Positions 8,878 to 17,655 of a stretch of DNA of 64,000 nt are shown piece by piece. The notes beneath the pieces were generated by a model. That model saw only the letters and a list, made by a program, of their open reading frames with translations, was not told the DNA's origin and ran no database searches. Position numbers and translations under genes: made by a program. The stretch's first letter is position 1; each line of letters opens with the position of its first letter. The stretch is from Tepidibacter sp. (GTDB lineage Bacteria > Bacillota > Clostridia > Peptostreptococcales > Peptostreptococcaceae), in NCBI RefSeq assembly GCF_025210165.1, contig NZ_JAOASI010000031.1, positions 1 through 64,000 of the forward strand, written 5' to 3'.

Positions 8878-9822
8878 ATGGAAGATAGATATAGAATTTA
8901 TTCAAAATATTTAAAGGAAAAGTATAAAGAGAAGGTGTACAAGCTACCTTTGAATCTACCTCTAACTTGCCCTAATAGAGATGGTGTAGCTGGGATTGGG
9001 GGATGTAGTTTTTGTGCAGATGTCGGAGCTGGATTTGAATCTTTAGAGAATACTCTTTCAGTAAAAGAGCAATTAGAAAAGAATATGAATTATATAAGAA
9101 AAAGATATAAAGCAAACAAGTTTATAGCATATTTTCAAAACTATACTAATACCTATATGCAAATTGATAGATTTAAAAATTATATGAATGAGGCACTTAT
9201 TGAGGATATAGTTGAGATATCAGTATCAACTAGACCAGATGCTATAAACGATGAATATCTAAAAATATTAAAAGAGATTGAGTCAAAAGGTGTAAATATA
9301 TCTATAGAGCTTGGACTTCAAACAGTAAACTATCATACACTCAAAAAAATAAACAGAGGCCATACATTAGCCGAGTTAATAGATGCAGTTATAAGAATTA
9401 AAAAATATGGGTTTGAGACTACAGTTCACTTAATATTGAACCTTCCAAACGACAATATGGATGATATTATAGAAAATGCTAAGATATTATCTGCACTTAA
9501 GGTTGAAGGAGTTAAGCTACATTCACTTTATATAGCTAAGGGAACTAAGATGGCTTGTGAGTATGAAAATAAAGAAATAAAAATAATAGAGTTAGAAGAA
9601 TATGTGAGAAGAGTTTGTACATTTTTACAATATCTATCAAAAGATATAGTAATACACAGACTTATAGGTAGAGCACCTGAGGAAGATACACTATTTTGCA
9701 ATTGGAATACTTCTTGGTGGAAAATAAAAGACATGATAGATGAATATATGGAAAATAATAATATAAATCAAGGAGATAAGTGTGATTATTTAAATGGAAA
9801 AAGTGTTAAAAAATTTGTTTAG
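8878..9822 (+). CDS. radical SAM protein, YhcC/TIGR01212 type
   Basis: A 314-residue radical SAM enzyme of the YhcC (TIGR01212) family. Its [4Fe-4S] cysteines are C31, C43 and C46 in CPNRDGVAGIGGCSFC, the family's long-spaced version of the CxxxCxxC motif. Other family stretches seen are STRPDAI and LGLQTVNYHTLKKINRGH. The reaction of this family is not established; a role in RNA modification or metabolism has been suggested. GGAGG at 8868-8872 decides the ATG start at 8878 rather than an upstream in-frame TTG. A 108-residue protein of unknown function follows 9 bp later and is probably co-transcribed. Confidence 0.85.
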   Translation: MEDRYRIYSKYLKEKYKEKVYKLPLNLPLTCPNRDGVAGIGGCSFCADVGAGFESLENTLSVKEQLEKNMNYIRKRYKANKFIAYFQNYTNTYMQIDRFKNYMNEALIEDIVEISVSTRPDAINDEYLKILKEIESKGVNISIELGLQTVNYHTLKKINRGHTLAELIDAVIRIKKYGFETTVHLILNLPNDNMDDIIENAKILSALKVEGVKLHSLYIAKGTKMACEYENKEIKIIELEEYVRRVCTFLQYLSKDIVIHRLIGRAPEEDTLFCNWNTSWWKIKDMIDEYMENNNINQGDKCDYLNGKSVKKFV

Positions 9823-9831
9823 GAGAATGTT

Positions 9832-10158
9832 ATGTATATAAATGGAAATTTAAAGCTGGACAGTGATTTTGAGATAAGGGTTATAAGAGAAGATGAATTT
9901 GATATAGATTTATTTATAGATATAAATTATAGAAGTGTAGACCTTAATATAGGAAATAACGATTTAAATATATCAAGAATACAATTTCAAATGGTAAGGG
10001 CTGTGCTTTTAAGATTTAGCAAAAATGGAACGATAATGACTTGTCATATGTTAAGAGATATAGATTTATATTCTGCATTTAGCAATTTTGAAATAGAATA
10101 TAAGGATAAGGTTGTTAGTATAAAGCAAATAGAAGAAAAGGTAGAGTTTAGTATTTAA
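9832..10158 (+). CDS. conserved-looking hypothetical protein
   Basis: A 108-residue acidic, probably soluble protein not recognised as a known family. It is predicted to be mixed alpha/beta, with alternating hydrophobic stretches (FEIRVIR, DIDLFIDI) and one cysteine in MTCHML. It lies 9 bp after the radical SAM gene with an AGGAGAATG ribosome site, so it belongs to the same operon. A terminator follows at 10182. Confidence 0.7.
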   Translation: MYINGNLKLDSDFEIRVIREDEFDIDLFIDINYRSVDLNIGNNDLNISRIQFQMVRAVLLRFSKNGTIMTCHMLRDIDLYSAFSNFEIEYKDKVVSIKQIEEKVEFSI

Positions 10159-10181
10159 CTCTATAGATTTTATGATTATGT

Positions 10182-10212
10182 AAAAAAGGATGTTTTTAAC
10201 ATCCTTTTTTTA
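10182..10212 (+). terminator. terminator of the radical SAM operon
   Basis: AAAAAAGGATGTT pairs with AACATCCTTTTTT around a short loop, with a T-run built into the right arm. Confidence 0.85.
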
Positions 10213-10229
10213 ATGCAAATAAAAAAGTA

Positions 10230-10286
10230 TTGACAAAAACAAAAAAACACGATATTGTTATAGTGTACTAACTAATTAATCCACTA
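10230..10286 (+). promoter_or_regulatory. promoter and YtrA-type operator
   Basis: TTGACA (10230-10235), a 17-nt spacer and TATTGT (10253-10258) form a promoter. Immediately downstream, TAGTG at 10261 and CACTA at 10282 are inverted over 16 nt, resembling the AGTG/CACT half-sites of YtrA-like GntR regulators. Autorepression of the GntR-ABC operon is likely. Confidence 0.6.
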
Positions 10287-10302
10287 CGACAACTGGGTAT
10301 AT

Positions 10303-10413
10303 AGATTAAGTTTCACTTGATCCGAAAGCTAAGAATCCTACAGCTTCTGGATTAGTTCAACTAGAAATTCAGATGGGATAAAAACTCCATCTGAATTAAG
10401 TTTCACTTTATAA
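10303..10413 (+). repeat. dispersed repeat RPT2, full copy b in a 5' leader
   Basis: Both ends carry AAGTTTCACTT; the middle has GATCCGAAAGCTAAGA and the stem AATTCAGATGG with CCATCTGAATT. Compared with the copy at 8646, the stem base pair changes from C-G to A-T on both sides. It fills the untranslated leader of the GntR-ABC operon. Confidence 0.75.
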
Positions 10414-10424
10414 GGAGGGGTGCT

Positions 10425-10784
10425 ATGAACTTTGATAATAATAAACCCATATATATTCAAATAATCGAAGACATAAAAAAGAAGTTAATTAGAGGAGATA
10501 TAAAATTAGGAGACAAAATGACTTCTCAAAGGGAACTTGCAAAAGAAATAAAGGTTAATCCCAACACAGTTCAAAGAGCGTATAGAGAGATGGAGAGTAT
10601 GGGTCTTGTAAAAACATTAAGAGGTCAAGGTACATTTATAACTGAAGAAATAGACACTTTAAAAGAAATAAAGAATGATATGGCAAGTGAAGTTCTTATT
10701 AAATTCATACAAGATATGAGATCTTTAGGATTTGAAGATGATGAAATGATAAGTTTAATAAAAGAATACCAACAAAAACTATAG
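10425..10784 (+). CDS. GntR-family regulator, YtrA subfamily
   Basis: A 119-residue short GntR regulator. The N-terminal winged helix-turn-helix is complete (IRGDIKLGDKMTSQRELAKE, then NPNTVQRAYREMESMGLV), and the C-terminal tail is only about 45 helical residues, the hallmark of the YtrA subfamily that controls ABC transporters. It is the first gene of a three-gene operon with an ATPase and a permease. AAGGAGG precedes ATG. An inverted repeat near the promoter is a likely autoregulatory site. The inducer is unknown; cell-envelope-active antibiotics are typical for the subfamily. Confidence 0.9.
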   Translation: MNFDNNKPIYIQIIEDIKKKLIRGDIKLGDKMTSQRELAKEIKVNPNTVQRAYREMESMGLVKTLRGQGTFITEEIDTLKEIKNDMASEVLIKFIQDMRSLGFEDDEMISLIKEYQQKL

Positions 10785-10796
10785 GAGGTGCAAATA

Positions 10797-11495
10797 ATGA
10801 TAGAATTCAAAAATGTTAATAAAACCTTTAAACGAACAAAAGCTTTAGATGATTTAAATTTGAAAATAGAAACAGGAAAAATTATAGGATTATTAGGACC
10901 TAATGGTTCAGGAAAATCAACTTCATTAAAAATGATTGCAGGGCTAAATAGACCTGATAGTGGAGAAATATTAATTTATGGAAATAAACCTTGTATCGAT
11001 ACAAAAAAAGATATTGCATATCTTCCAGAAATAGATTATTTATGTTCAGATATGAATATAAGACAGATAGCAGAATTTATATCTTCATTTTATTCCGACT
11101 GGGATTTTAATAAATACAAAGAACTACTTAAGGTTTTGAATTTAGAAGAAAATATGATAATAGGAAAAGTGTCAAAGGGTATGAGAGCAAAAATAAAACT
11201 TTTACTAGCCTTTTCTAGAAATTCAAAAATAATACTTTTGGATGAGCCATTATCTGGAATTGATATATTGACAAGAGATGAAATAGTTGAAGCTGTAATA
11301 AGAGATTATAGAGAGGGAGAACAAACAATAATATTCTCTACTCATGAAATAGCAGAAACTGAAAATATATTTGAAGACGTTATATTTATGGAAAAAGGAA
11401 AGGTAAAGCTTTCTGGAAATGTAGATGATATAAAAATGAAGTACAATATGTCTTTGAGTGAAATTATGAAGGAGGTATATAGAAATGATATTTAG
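10797..11495 (+). CDS. ABC transporter ATP-binding protein
   Basis: A 232-residue ABC ATPase. Walker A is GPNGSGKST at 34-42; Walker B (ILLDEPLSGID) and the H-loop (STHE) follow. The signature loop reads VSKGMRAK instead of LSGGQ, a variant common in YtrB-like subunits. The ribosome site AGGAGGTG at 10783-10790 supports ATG at 10797 over an in-frame GTG inside that site. It lies between the GntR gene and the permease, with which it overlaps by 11 bp. It should energise transport by the next protein; the substrate is unknown. Confidence 0.88.
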   Translation: MIEFKNVNKTFKRTKALDDLNLKIETGKIIGLLGPNGSGKSTSLKMIAGLNRPDSGEILIYGNKPCIDTKKDIAYLPEIDYLCSDMNIRQIAEFISSFYSDWDFNKYKELLKVLNLEENMIIGKVSKGMRAKIKLLLAFSRNSKIILLDEPLSGIDILTRDEIVEAVIRDYREGEQTIIFSTHEIAETENIFEDVIFMEKGKVKLSGNVDDIKMKYNMSLSEIMKEVYRNDI

Positions 11496-12249
11496 TTTAT
11501 TTAAAAAAGATTTAATGAAGTTCAAAAAAGAAACTATAATATTTTTAGGATTAGCTTTAATAATAAATATATTCTGTCTTTATAAAAGCTATAATGGATG
11601 GGCTATAGAATCTGGATTTGCTGTTAATATGTTTTTATTTCCAATAACATTTTTGATACCACTATTTTCATCAGGCTCTAAGCTTATAGGTCAAGAGTGG
11701 AAAGACAATACGGTTTATCTTACCATGAGCCTACCTGTATCTAGTCAAAAAATATTTTTAAGTAAATTTTTAGCTGTAATAGCTCAATATCTTATATCAA
11801 GTTTATCAATAATTATTATTACTGGTATTCAGCTTTTAATATTTTTTAATAGAATTCCTTATACTGAAGAAATAAAAAAAATATTTGATATAAGAATTTT
11901 TGGTATGGGAAGCTTTTTATATATTCTTTCAATGAGCATACTTATATATTTAGTTAGTATAATATTTTTATCATCTTTAACAGGAAAGATGTTTAAAAAA
12001 TATTCTAAATTAGTTAGCTTTGGATTATTTTTTATTGTTTTATTTATAGGAGGAAAAGTGATAGACTTTATAGTTGAGTCTTTTTCATTTCACATTCATG
12101 GAGGGGAATATATGAATGTAGAAGTAGTTATGGAATTTTTTAAAGAATTGGGTTTAAACTTTATGGGAAGTTCTTTAATATTTTTAGTATTAGCAGGTAT
12201 TATATATTTTGTAACATGTAAAATATATGATAAGAAGATAGAGATATAA
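11485..12249 (+). CDS. ABC-2 type permease
   Basis: A 254-residue integral membrane protein with about six hydrophobic segments (for example IIFLGLALIINIFCLY near the start and FLVLAGIIYFVTC near the end). The cytoplasmic stretch after the second segment (GQEWKDNTVYLTMSLPVS) is typical of ABC-2 permeases. Its start overlaps the ATPase gene by 11 bp, so translation is coupled. It would form the membrane part of a GntR-controlled export or envelope-stress transporter. A terminator follows at 12277. Confidence 0.85.
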   Translation: MIFSLFKKDLMKFKKETIIFLGLALIINIFCLYKSYNGWAIESGFAVNMFLFPITFLIPLFSSGSKLIGQEWKDNTVYLTMSLPVSSQKIFLSKFLAVIAQYLISSLSIIIITGIQLLIFFNRIPYTEEIKKIFDIRIFGMGSFLYILSMSILIYLVSIIFLSSLTGKMFKKYSKLVSFGLFFIVLFIGGKVIDFIVESFSFHIHGGEYMNVEVVMEFFKELGLNFMGSSLIFLVLAGIIYFVTCKIYDKKIEI

Positions 12250-12276
12250 AACAAAGATATAAGTATTAGGCTATAG

Positions 12277-12313
12277 AAAAATAGATCTTAATTTTTGATT
12301 AAGGTCTATTTTT
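12277..12313 (+). terminator. terminator of the GntR-ABC operon
   Basis: AAAAATAGATCTTAAT pairs with ATTAAGGTCTATTTTT around a five-base loop. Confidence 0.85.
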
Positions 12314-12390
12314 AAATTCTTTACAGTCAAAGGTTAACAGTAGAAGAGGGTATTAAAATTATCTAATCATTTAATTATTTATATTTTTTA

Positions 12391-12399
12391 TGGTATAAT
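12391..12399 (+). promoter_or_regulatory. extended -10 promoter for the modification genes
   Basis: TGGTATAAT is a consensus extended -10 box. A transcript from here would carry a leader of about 210 nt containing repeat material before the methyltransferase gene. Confidence 0.5.
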
Positions 12400-12424
12400 C
12401 AATCGTACTTTCATTATTATATAA

Positions 12425-12595
12425 TAAAGTGAAACTTAATCCAGATGGAGTTTTTATAACGAATAGGAAATTATATTCATCTTTAAGTCGTGAAAAAGTA
12501 TAATTTTCGTTATGAGTTTCAAAAAAGTCTACATTAAGATCTTTAGAAGAAAGACTTTTTTATTCCAACTGAATTTTTAGCTTTCGGATAAATAT
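12425..12595 (-). repeat. rearranged RPT2 copy containing RPT1-type sequence
   Basis: The ends read AAGTGAAACTTAATCC and TTAGCTTTCGGATAAA, the RPT2 termini in reverse. The middle carries ATAACGAATAGGAAATTAT, also present at 27998 and, reversed, at 23080, and a hairpin AAAAGTC...GACTTTTTT. It looks like a composite of two repeat families. The rest of 12314-12424 is AT-rich with only the promoter. Confidence 0.6.
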
Positions 12596-12616
12596 ACATT
12601 CTTTAGGAGGATTAAA

Positions 12617-13879
12617 TTGACAAATAAAATAAAAAAAGATAATTCAACTTCTTTTGTAAATAATATGTCCTTACCAATGCATAGATGGTATAGGTATTCA
12701 GCAGGATTTCATGCAGAGTGGGTTGAACAACTAATAAAAGAAAAAACAAAAGATATTAATGAAAAATTTAGAATATATGACCCTTTCACAGGATCAGGTA
12801 CCGTATTATTGACTAGTGATAAATTAGGATTTGAAAGTTATGGAGTTGATCCGCATCCATTTATATCAAGAGTTGTAGAAGCGAAGTTATTATGGGATAC
12901 AGATTTTGATTTATTTGTTGATTATGCTGGAAAAGTTTTGAATGAATCAAAAAAGAAAAAAGGTTTTACTGAAAATTATCCAGAATTAATTAAAAAGTGT
13001 TATCCAGAGGATATTTTATATATGCTAGATGCTCTCAAATCTGTATTAGAAGAAAAAAAAGATGATTCTAATGAGCATAAATTAACATGGTTAGCATTTG
13101 TTAGTATACTAAGAACATGCTCAACTGCTGGAACTGCTCAATGGCAATATATTTTACCTAATAAGACGAAAAAGTTAAAAAATCATCCATTTGAAACCTT
13201 TGAAAAAAAAATAAATATTATGTATGAAGATATGAAATTCATGCAATCTTGTAGCTCTAAATCTAAAGCTAAATTTTTCAGACAAGATTGCAGAGAACAA
13301 AATTCAGTACCAGATAAGAGTATTGATTTAGTAATAACATCACCTCCTTATGCAAATAATTATGATTATGCAGATGCGACTAGATTAGAATTAACTTTTT
13401 TAGGTGAAATAGAAAAGTGGGGAGATTTACAAGATTATGTCAGAAAATATTTAATGAGATCGTGTACTCAACATGTTTCGAAATTAAGAAAGGAAACTTT
13501 TGAAATAATAAAAGATGACAAGTTAAAATGTATATATGATGAAATATTTGAAGTGTGTAAAAAATTAGAAGGAGAAAGAGAATATCGTAGTGGGAAAAAA
13601 AATTACCATACTATGATTGCAACATACTTTTTAGATATAGCAAAGGTTTGGATTGACTTAAGACGTGTTTGTAAAGAAAATTCAGAAGTTTGTTTTGTTA
13701 TAGGTGATTCAGCTCCATATGGAGTATATGTTCCTGTGGATGAATGGATGGGAAAGTTAGCATTAGCTGCTGGTTTTAAAGAATATAAATTTGATAAAAC
13801 AAGAGATAGAAATGTTAAGTGGGATAATAGAACACATAAAAAACCATTAAAAGAAGGAAGACTTTGGGTGAAAGGATAG
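12617..13879 (+). CDS. DNA methyltransferase (N4-cytosine/N6-adenine type)
   Basis: A 420-residue site-specific DNA methylase. The S-adenosylmethionine motif DPFTGSGT is at 55-62, and the catalytic motif TSPPYAN is near 240; SPPY is more typical of N4-cytosine enzymes. With motif I before motif IV it is not a beta-class permutation. The start is TTG at 12617, 6 nt after AGGAGG. A second gene starts 9 bp after the stop and is likely the cognate endonuclease, so this is probably the modification half of a type II restriction-modification system. The recognition sequence cannot be read from the protein. Confidence 0.88.
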   Translation: MTNKIKKDNSTSFVNNMSLPMHRWYRYSAGFHAEWVEQLIKEKTKDINEKFRIYDPFTGSGTVLLTSDKLGFESYGVDPHPFISRVVEAKLLWDTDFDLFVDYAGKVLNESKKKKGFTENYPELIKKCYPEDILYMLDALKSVLEEKKDDSNEHKLTWLAFVSILRTCSTAGTAQWQYILPNKTKKLKNHPFETFEKKINIMYEDMKFMQSCSSKSKAKFFRQDCREQNSVPDKSIDLVITSPPYANNYDYADATRLELTFLGEIEKWGDLQDYVRKYLMRSCTQHVSKLRKETFEIIKDDKLKCIYDEIFEVCKKLEGEREYRSGKKNYHTMIATYFLDIAKVWIDLRRVCKENSEVCFVIGDSAPYGVYVPVDEWMGKLALAAGFKEYKFDKTRDRNVKWDNRTHKKPLKEGRLWVKG

Positions 13880-13888
13880 GTGGGTTAA

Positions 13889-14758
13889 ATGGCTAATTCT
13901 CCATCTCATAAATTTGGTCAAATTATAGGCGATTTATTAGAATATATTGTAAATATATATTTAAAACCAATAGAGAATCAACATAATTTATATATAGATA
14001 AAAAAAGGCCTAGAAAGGCAAGGAATAATAAAAAAGAAGTTATATATACAGATGAATATGGAAATAAACATAAATTAGATATAGTAATTGAAAAATATGG
14101 AACAGAAGAGCAATTTGGTGATCCTATTGCATTCATTGAAATGGCTTGGAGAAGGTATACTAAACATTCAAAGAATAAGGCACAGGAAATTCAAGGAGCA
14201 ATACTTCCAATAATAGATAAATATAGTCACCTATCTCCTTTTTATGGATGTATTTTAGCAGGGGTTTTTACTAATAATTCAATACAACAATTAAAGTCTC
14301 ATGGCTTTAGTGTTGTTTATTTCGAATATGAAACTATAATTGATGCATTTTCAACTGTAAATATAGATGTAAGTTGGGATGAAAAGACTGATGATGAAAC
14401 CTTTAAAGAAAAAATAAAACAATATGAGAGTTTAACCAAAGAAGATCTAAGCAAAGTTGTAGATCGTCTTATTTATCTAAACAAGCAAGAACTTGATAAT
14501 TTCAAATTTAAATTGGAGACTAGCATTTTGAGAAGAATTGAGAATATAATTATTTTACCACTACATGGTAAATATAAAGAAGTAAATAGGATTGAAGATG
14601 CTATAGATTATATAGAAACTTATAAAGAATTGCCTTTAAATTGTGATATAGTAAAGTATGAAATACAAATAAAGTATAGTAATGGAGATAAAATAAATGC
14701 AGAGTTTGTTGATAGATTTAATGCTATAAACTTTTTAAAGAATTATAGTACCATTTAG
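13889..14758 (+). CDS. putative type II restriction endonuclease
   Basis: A 289-residue soluble protein not recognised as a named family. Residues 55-110 resemble a PD-(D/E)xK nuclease core: HKLDIVIEKYG places an acidic residue on a beta-strand, followed by AFIEMAWRRYTKHSKNK, where the usual ExK lysine would be replaced or moved. Position, 9 bp behind a DNA methyltransferase and in the same operon, supports restriction endonuclease. The C-terminal third (about 190-289) is charged and helical and may bind DNA. Assignment rests on context plus a weak motif. A bidirectional terminator follows. Confidence 0.6.
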   Translation: MANSPSHKFGQIIGDLLEYIVNIYLKPIENQHNLYIDKKRPRKARNNKKEVIYTDEYGNKHKLDIVIEKYGTEEQFGDPIAFIEMAWRRYTKHSKNKAQEIQGAILPIIDKYSHLSPFYGCILAGVFTNNSIQQLKSHGFSVVYFEYETIIDAFSTVNIDVSWDEKTDDETFKEKIKQYESLTKEDLSKVVDRLIYLNKQELDNFKFKLETSILRRIENIIILPLHGKYKEVNRIEDAIDYIETYKELPLNCDIVKYEIQIKYSNGDKINAEFVDRFNAINFLKNYSTI

Positions 14759-14765
14759 TTAAATA

Positions 14766-14818
14766 AAGGAATATCTAGATATAGAAATTAAATTTTATGT
14801 CTAGATATTCCTTTTTTT
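14766..14818. terminator. bidirectional terminator
   Basis: AAAGGAATATCTAGA pairs with TCTAGATATTCCTTT, followed by TTTT. It separates the restriction-modification pair from the convergent transporter gene. Confidence 0.85.
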
Positions 14819-14828
14819 CATATATAAG

Positions 14829-15686
14829 TTAGCATGAAGTAGATTTTTTGTTATATAAATATATACTAAATCCAGAACCTATTATCAATGTATACCCTAT
14901 AAAGCTAAATACATCGGGAACCTCACTCCAAAGTATAAAGCCTAATAGTCCTGAAAAAATTACGTTAGTGTAATTATATATTGAAATTTCACCAGCTGGG
15001 GCAAGCTTATAACCTATTGTCATACTAAACTGAGCAAGAGATGCCACTATCCCAGTCATTATAAGTATAAAAAATTGATGTAAGCTTAGAGGTTTAAAAT
15101 TTATCATCATCAAGGGAAACATTATACAAGATGATACGAACGAGAAATAAAAAACTATAGTGTAGAATTCTTCTTTATCTCCTAAAAGTCGTACCATAGT
15201 ATAAGCTCCACCTGCAAATATAGCAGATATAACACCTACAAATGCAGGAAATGCTTCTATATTAAATTGTGGTTTTATTATAAATAAAGCACCTAAAAAG
15301 GCTACTATTAAAGAGGGCATCTGTATAGGAGATAACTTTTCATTTAAAAACCATAAAGCAAATAATGTTACAAAAAAAGGATTCAGCTTATTTAACATAG
15401 CAGAATCTGAAAGTAACATATTGTCTATAGTATAGAAATATCCAATCATTCCTATAGTTCCAAGAATAGATCTTAAAATTAGATGTTTTTGATTTTCTTT
15501 TTTACCAAAGAAATTTTTCTTATTCTTAATAACTAAAAAACCTGCTACAAAAGTACTTATAAGGTTTCTAAAAAAAGTTTTTTCTATAGTAGGAACATCT
15601 CCTGCTAGTTTAACTAATGCTCCCATTAAAGCAAAACAAAATGATGAAAAAAGCATATAAAGAATTGCTTTTGATTTATTGTTCAT
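14829..15686 (-). CDS. DMT/EamA-family transporter
   Basis: A 285-residue inner membrane protein with ten predicted helices in two EamA halves; the family (drug/metabolite transporters) mostly exports small metabolites or amino acids. Typical features are the N-terminal FCFALMGALVKLAG and the EKLSPIQMPSLIVAFLGALF stretch in the middle. AAGGA lies 9 nt before the ATG at 15686; an in-frame TTG at 15704 would sit upstream of that site and is less likely. It is a single-gene unit; substrate unknown. Confidence 0.85.
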   Translation of the reverse strand: MNNKSKAILYMLFSSFCFALMGALVKLAGDVPTIEKTFFRNLISTFVAGFLVIKNKKNFFGKKENQKHLILRSILGTIGMIGYFYTIDNMLLSDSAMLNKLNPFFVTLFALWFLNEKLSPIQMPSLIVAFLGALFIIKPQFNIEAFPAFVGVISAIFAGGAYTMVRLLGDKEEFYTIVFYFSFVSSCIMFPLMMINFKPLSLHQFFILIMTGIVASLAQFSMTIGYKLAPAGEISIYNYTNVIFSGLLGFILWSEVPDVFSFIGYTLIIGSGFSIYLYNKKSTSC

Positions 15687-15894
15687 AAAATCAAGTCCTT
15701 TCAAATGAAAATGTATTGTGTATACAATTGTATAATAATTATTCTATTTTGTAAAACAGTTTTGATTAGATATTTTTAATCAATAGATTTCGTTAAGACT
15801 CATTGGATAAATAAAATTTTCGTTATAAGTTTCACTTGATAAACTATTATGTTAGACGATTAAAATATGTTAAACTTTTATAGGGGGTGATGAC

Positions 15895-16401
15895 ATGAAG
15901 AAAATTATAAGCTTTATTTTAATACTTATATGTAGTATAAGTTTTTTAACAGGTTGCGAGAAAGGTGATAAATCACATGATGATGTATCTAAATATGACG
16001 TAATTGTTTCTGAGAGCACGGATAATGAAAATTCAAAGGAAGATACTAATAAGGATAATAGATACTATGTAGGAGGAATTGATGACCCTGTTAAATTTGA
16101 AAAAATATTTAATGAGATAAAAAAATTCGTATCTGAAGATAATAAGGAAAAAGTATCAGAGTATATTATATATCCATTAAGAGTAAATCATGATAAATGT
16201 AGTACAGAAATTAAAACAGCAGATGAATTTATAAAAAACTATGATAGTATATTTACTGAAGAAGTAAAAAAAGCTCTTTTAAATCAAGAGGTTAAAGATA
16301 CATTTGTAAATTACCAAGGAGTAATGGTTGGTTATGGAGAAATATGGTTTGGTTCATCACAAGACTCATCTAAATATGGTATCATTGCAATCAATAATTA
16401 A
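15895..16401 (+). CDS. putative lipoprotein
   Basis: A 168-residue protein with a lipoprotein signal: a basic N-terminus, a hydrophobic run, then the lipobox LTGC with cysteine at 21. A Ser/Asp/Asn-rich linker (about 25-55) is followed by a folded domain of about 100 residues that resembles small NTF2-like or DUF4829-type clostridial lipoprotein domains, although I cannot name it with certainty. GGGGGTG precedes ATG. The gene is monocistronic, with a terminator 14 bp after the stop. It would be anchored to the outer face of the membrane; function unknown. Confidence 0.75.
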   Translation: MKKIISFILILICSISFLTGCEKGDKSHDDVSKYDVIVSESTDNENSKEDTNKDNRYYVGGIDDPVKFEKIFNEIKKFVSEDNKEKVSEYIIYPLRVNHDKCSTEIKTADEFIKNYDSIFTEEVKKALLNQEVKDTFVNYQGVMVGYGEIWFGSSQDSSKYGIIAINN

Positions 16402-16414
16402 AATATAGAAAAAT

Positions 16415-16446
16415 TAAAGCATCAGGTTATAGGCTGATGCTTTTGA
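16415..16446. terminator. bidirectional terminator
   Basis: AAAGCATCAG pairs with CTGATGCTTT. It lies between convergent genes and overlaps the 3' end of the minus-strand gene that ends at 16427. Confidence 0.8.
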
Positions 16447-17587
16447 TTTTATTACCATTTATATCACATATATTAATTTTGGTAGAACCATTTTCATATG
16501 TAAAATACATAATACTTTTAATTTTCTTATCATTAATTTTATAATCCTCTATTCTAATTGGTCCATATAAATTTTCATCTTCTAATACAGTTTTTATGCC
16601 TTTATTATATCCTATAGATTTAATTTTACCTTTATGGCTCTTATCATATGATGTATATACTAATGTATAATCTTCATTAAATGTTAATGAGTCAATAGAC
16701 GGAACTGATCCAAACATATCTGTATTATAGTTAATAGTATCAATTTTATAATTATCTTGATTTTCGCTTTGATTTCTAATCATAAATATATCTAGATTAG
16801 ATTCAGAATTTACATTCATACCTATGAATCCATAGCCATTATGTATTCCTTTAGCATTTACTACATTCTTAATAAGAGGTGCATTAAATTTATCTACATA
16901 TTCTCCGCTATAGTACATTCTATAAAGGTCTAGTCTATCTTTATTGACCTTAGTATAAGATAAACATCCATCAAGTGAATTTACATTGACTATGTAGTTG
17001 GGATTTCTATAAAATGTTTGATGCTTGGGTGCATTGTCATTTGTAAATGATGAGAAAAAATCATTATGTAATATTTGCTTATATATTAAATTATCATTCT
17101 TACTTGAAAAAAATAATGCCCCATTTTTAAAATCCACACTGTCTGTATCTTCAAATTTAAATATATCGAGTTCTTGTGAATCAAAGTTAATCGAGCCGTC
17201 TTCATCATACTTTACTTCGGTCTTAACTATACCATCTTCATAAGCAGTTACTATATCATCTGATGAGAAACTATCAAAAGTTAGAAAATCACTTAAATAT
17301 TTATGCGACTTGTATTTATTAATTTCTGTTATTTGTTCTGTTTCTAAATCTAGTAGATATAGATATGAATAGGGGGTATAATCTTCGTATTTAATAGATG
17401 TAATTACTAAGCAAGGATTTTCATAAGTTTTGCAAAAGTCTATATTATTTATTTTACCAAGATTTTTAGACTCTATATTGACATGAGGCTTAGTTACATT
17501 TTCATAGTTTTCCTTTTGATATGAATAAGATAAAAAAGTTAAGCATAAAAGTAATGTAAAGGTTATTAAAAAACTGTGCTTTTTCAT
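16427..17587 (-). CDS. exported protein of unknown function
   Basis: A 386-residue protein with an N-terminal signal sequence or anchor (residues 5-22, FLITFTLLLCLTFLSYSY). The rest is rich in beta-strand and turn residues, with repeated short strand-Asp-Gly patterns (LYLLDLETEQI, VTAYEDGIVKTEV) that would fit a beta-propeller-like fold; this is inference. No catalytic motif was seen. GGAGGTG precedes ATG. It is transcribed divergently from the membrane protein gene at 17656, with only 68 bp between them. Confidence 0.65.
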   Translation of the reverse strand: MKKHSFLITFTLLLCLTFLSYSYQKENYENVTKPHVNIESKNLGKINNIDFCKTYENPCLVITSIKYEDYTPYSYLYLLDLETEQITEINKYKSHKYLSDFLTFDSFSSDDIVTAYEDGIVKTEVKYDEDGSINFDSQELDIFKFEDTDSVDFKNGALFFSSKNDNLIYKQILHNDFFSSFTNDNAPKHQTFYRNPNYIVNVNSLDGCLSYTKVNKDRLDLYRMYYSGEYVDKFNAPLIKNVVNAKGIHNGYGFIGMNVNSESNLDIFMIRNQSENQDNYKIDTINYNTDMFGSVPSIDSLTFNEDYTLVYTSYDKSHKGKIKSIGYNKGIKTVLEDENLYGPIRIEDYKINDKKIKSIMYFTYENGSTKINICDINGNKIKSISL

Positions 17588-17655
17588 AAAACACCTCCAA
17601 TTTATGGTACAATTAGATTATATTTGATAGTAAACTTTATGACAAGAGGTGAGAA

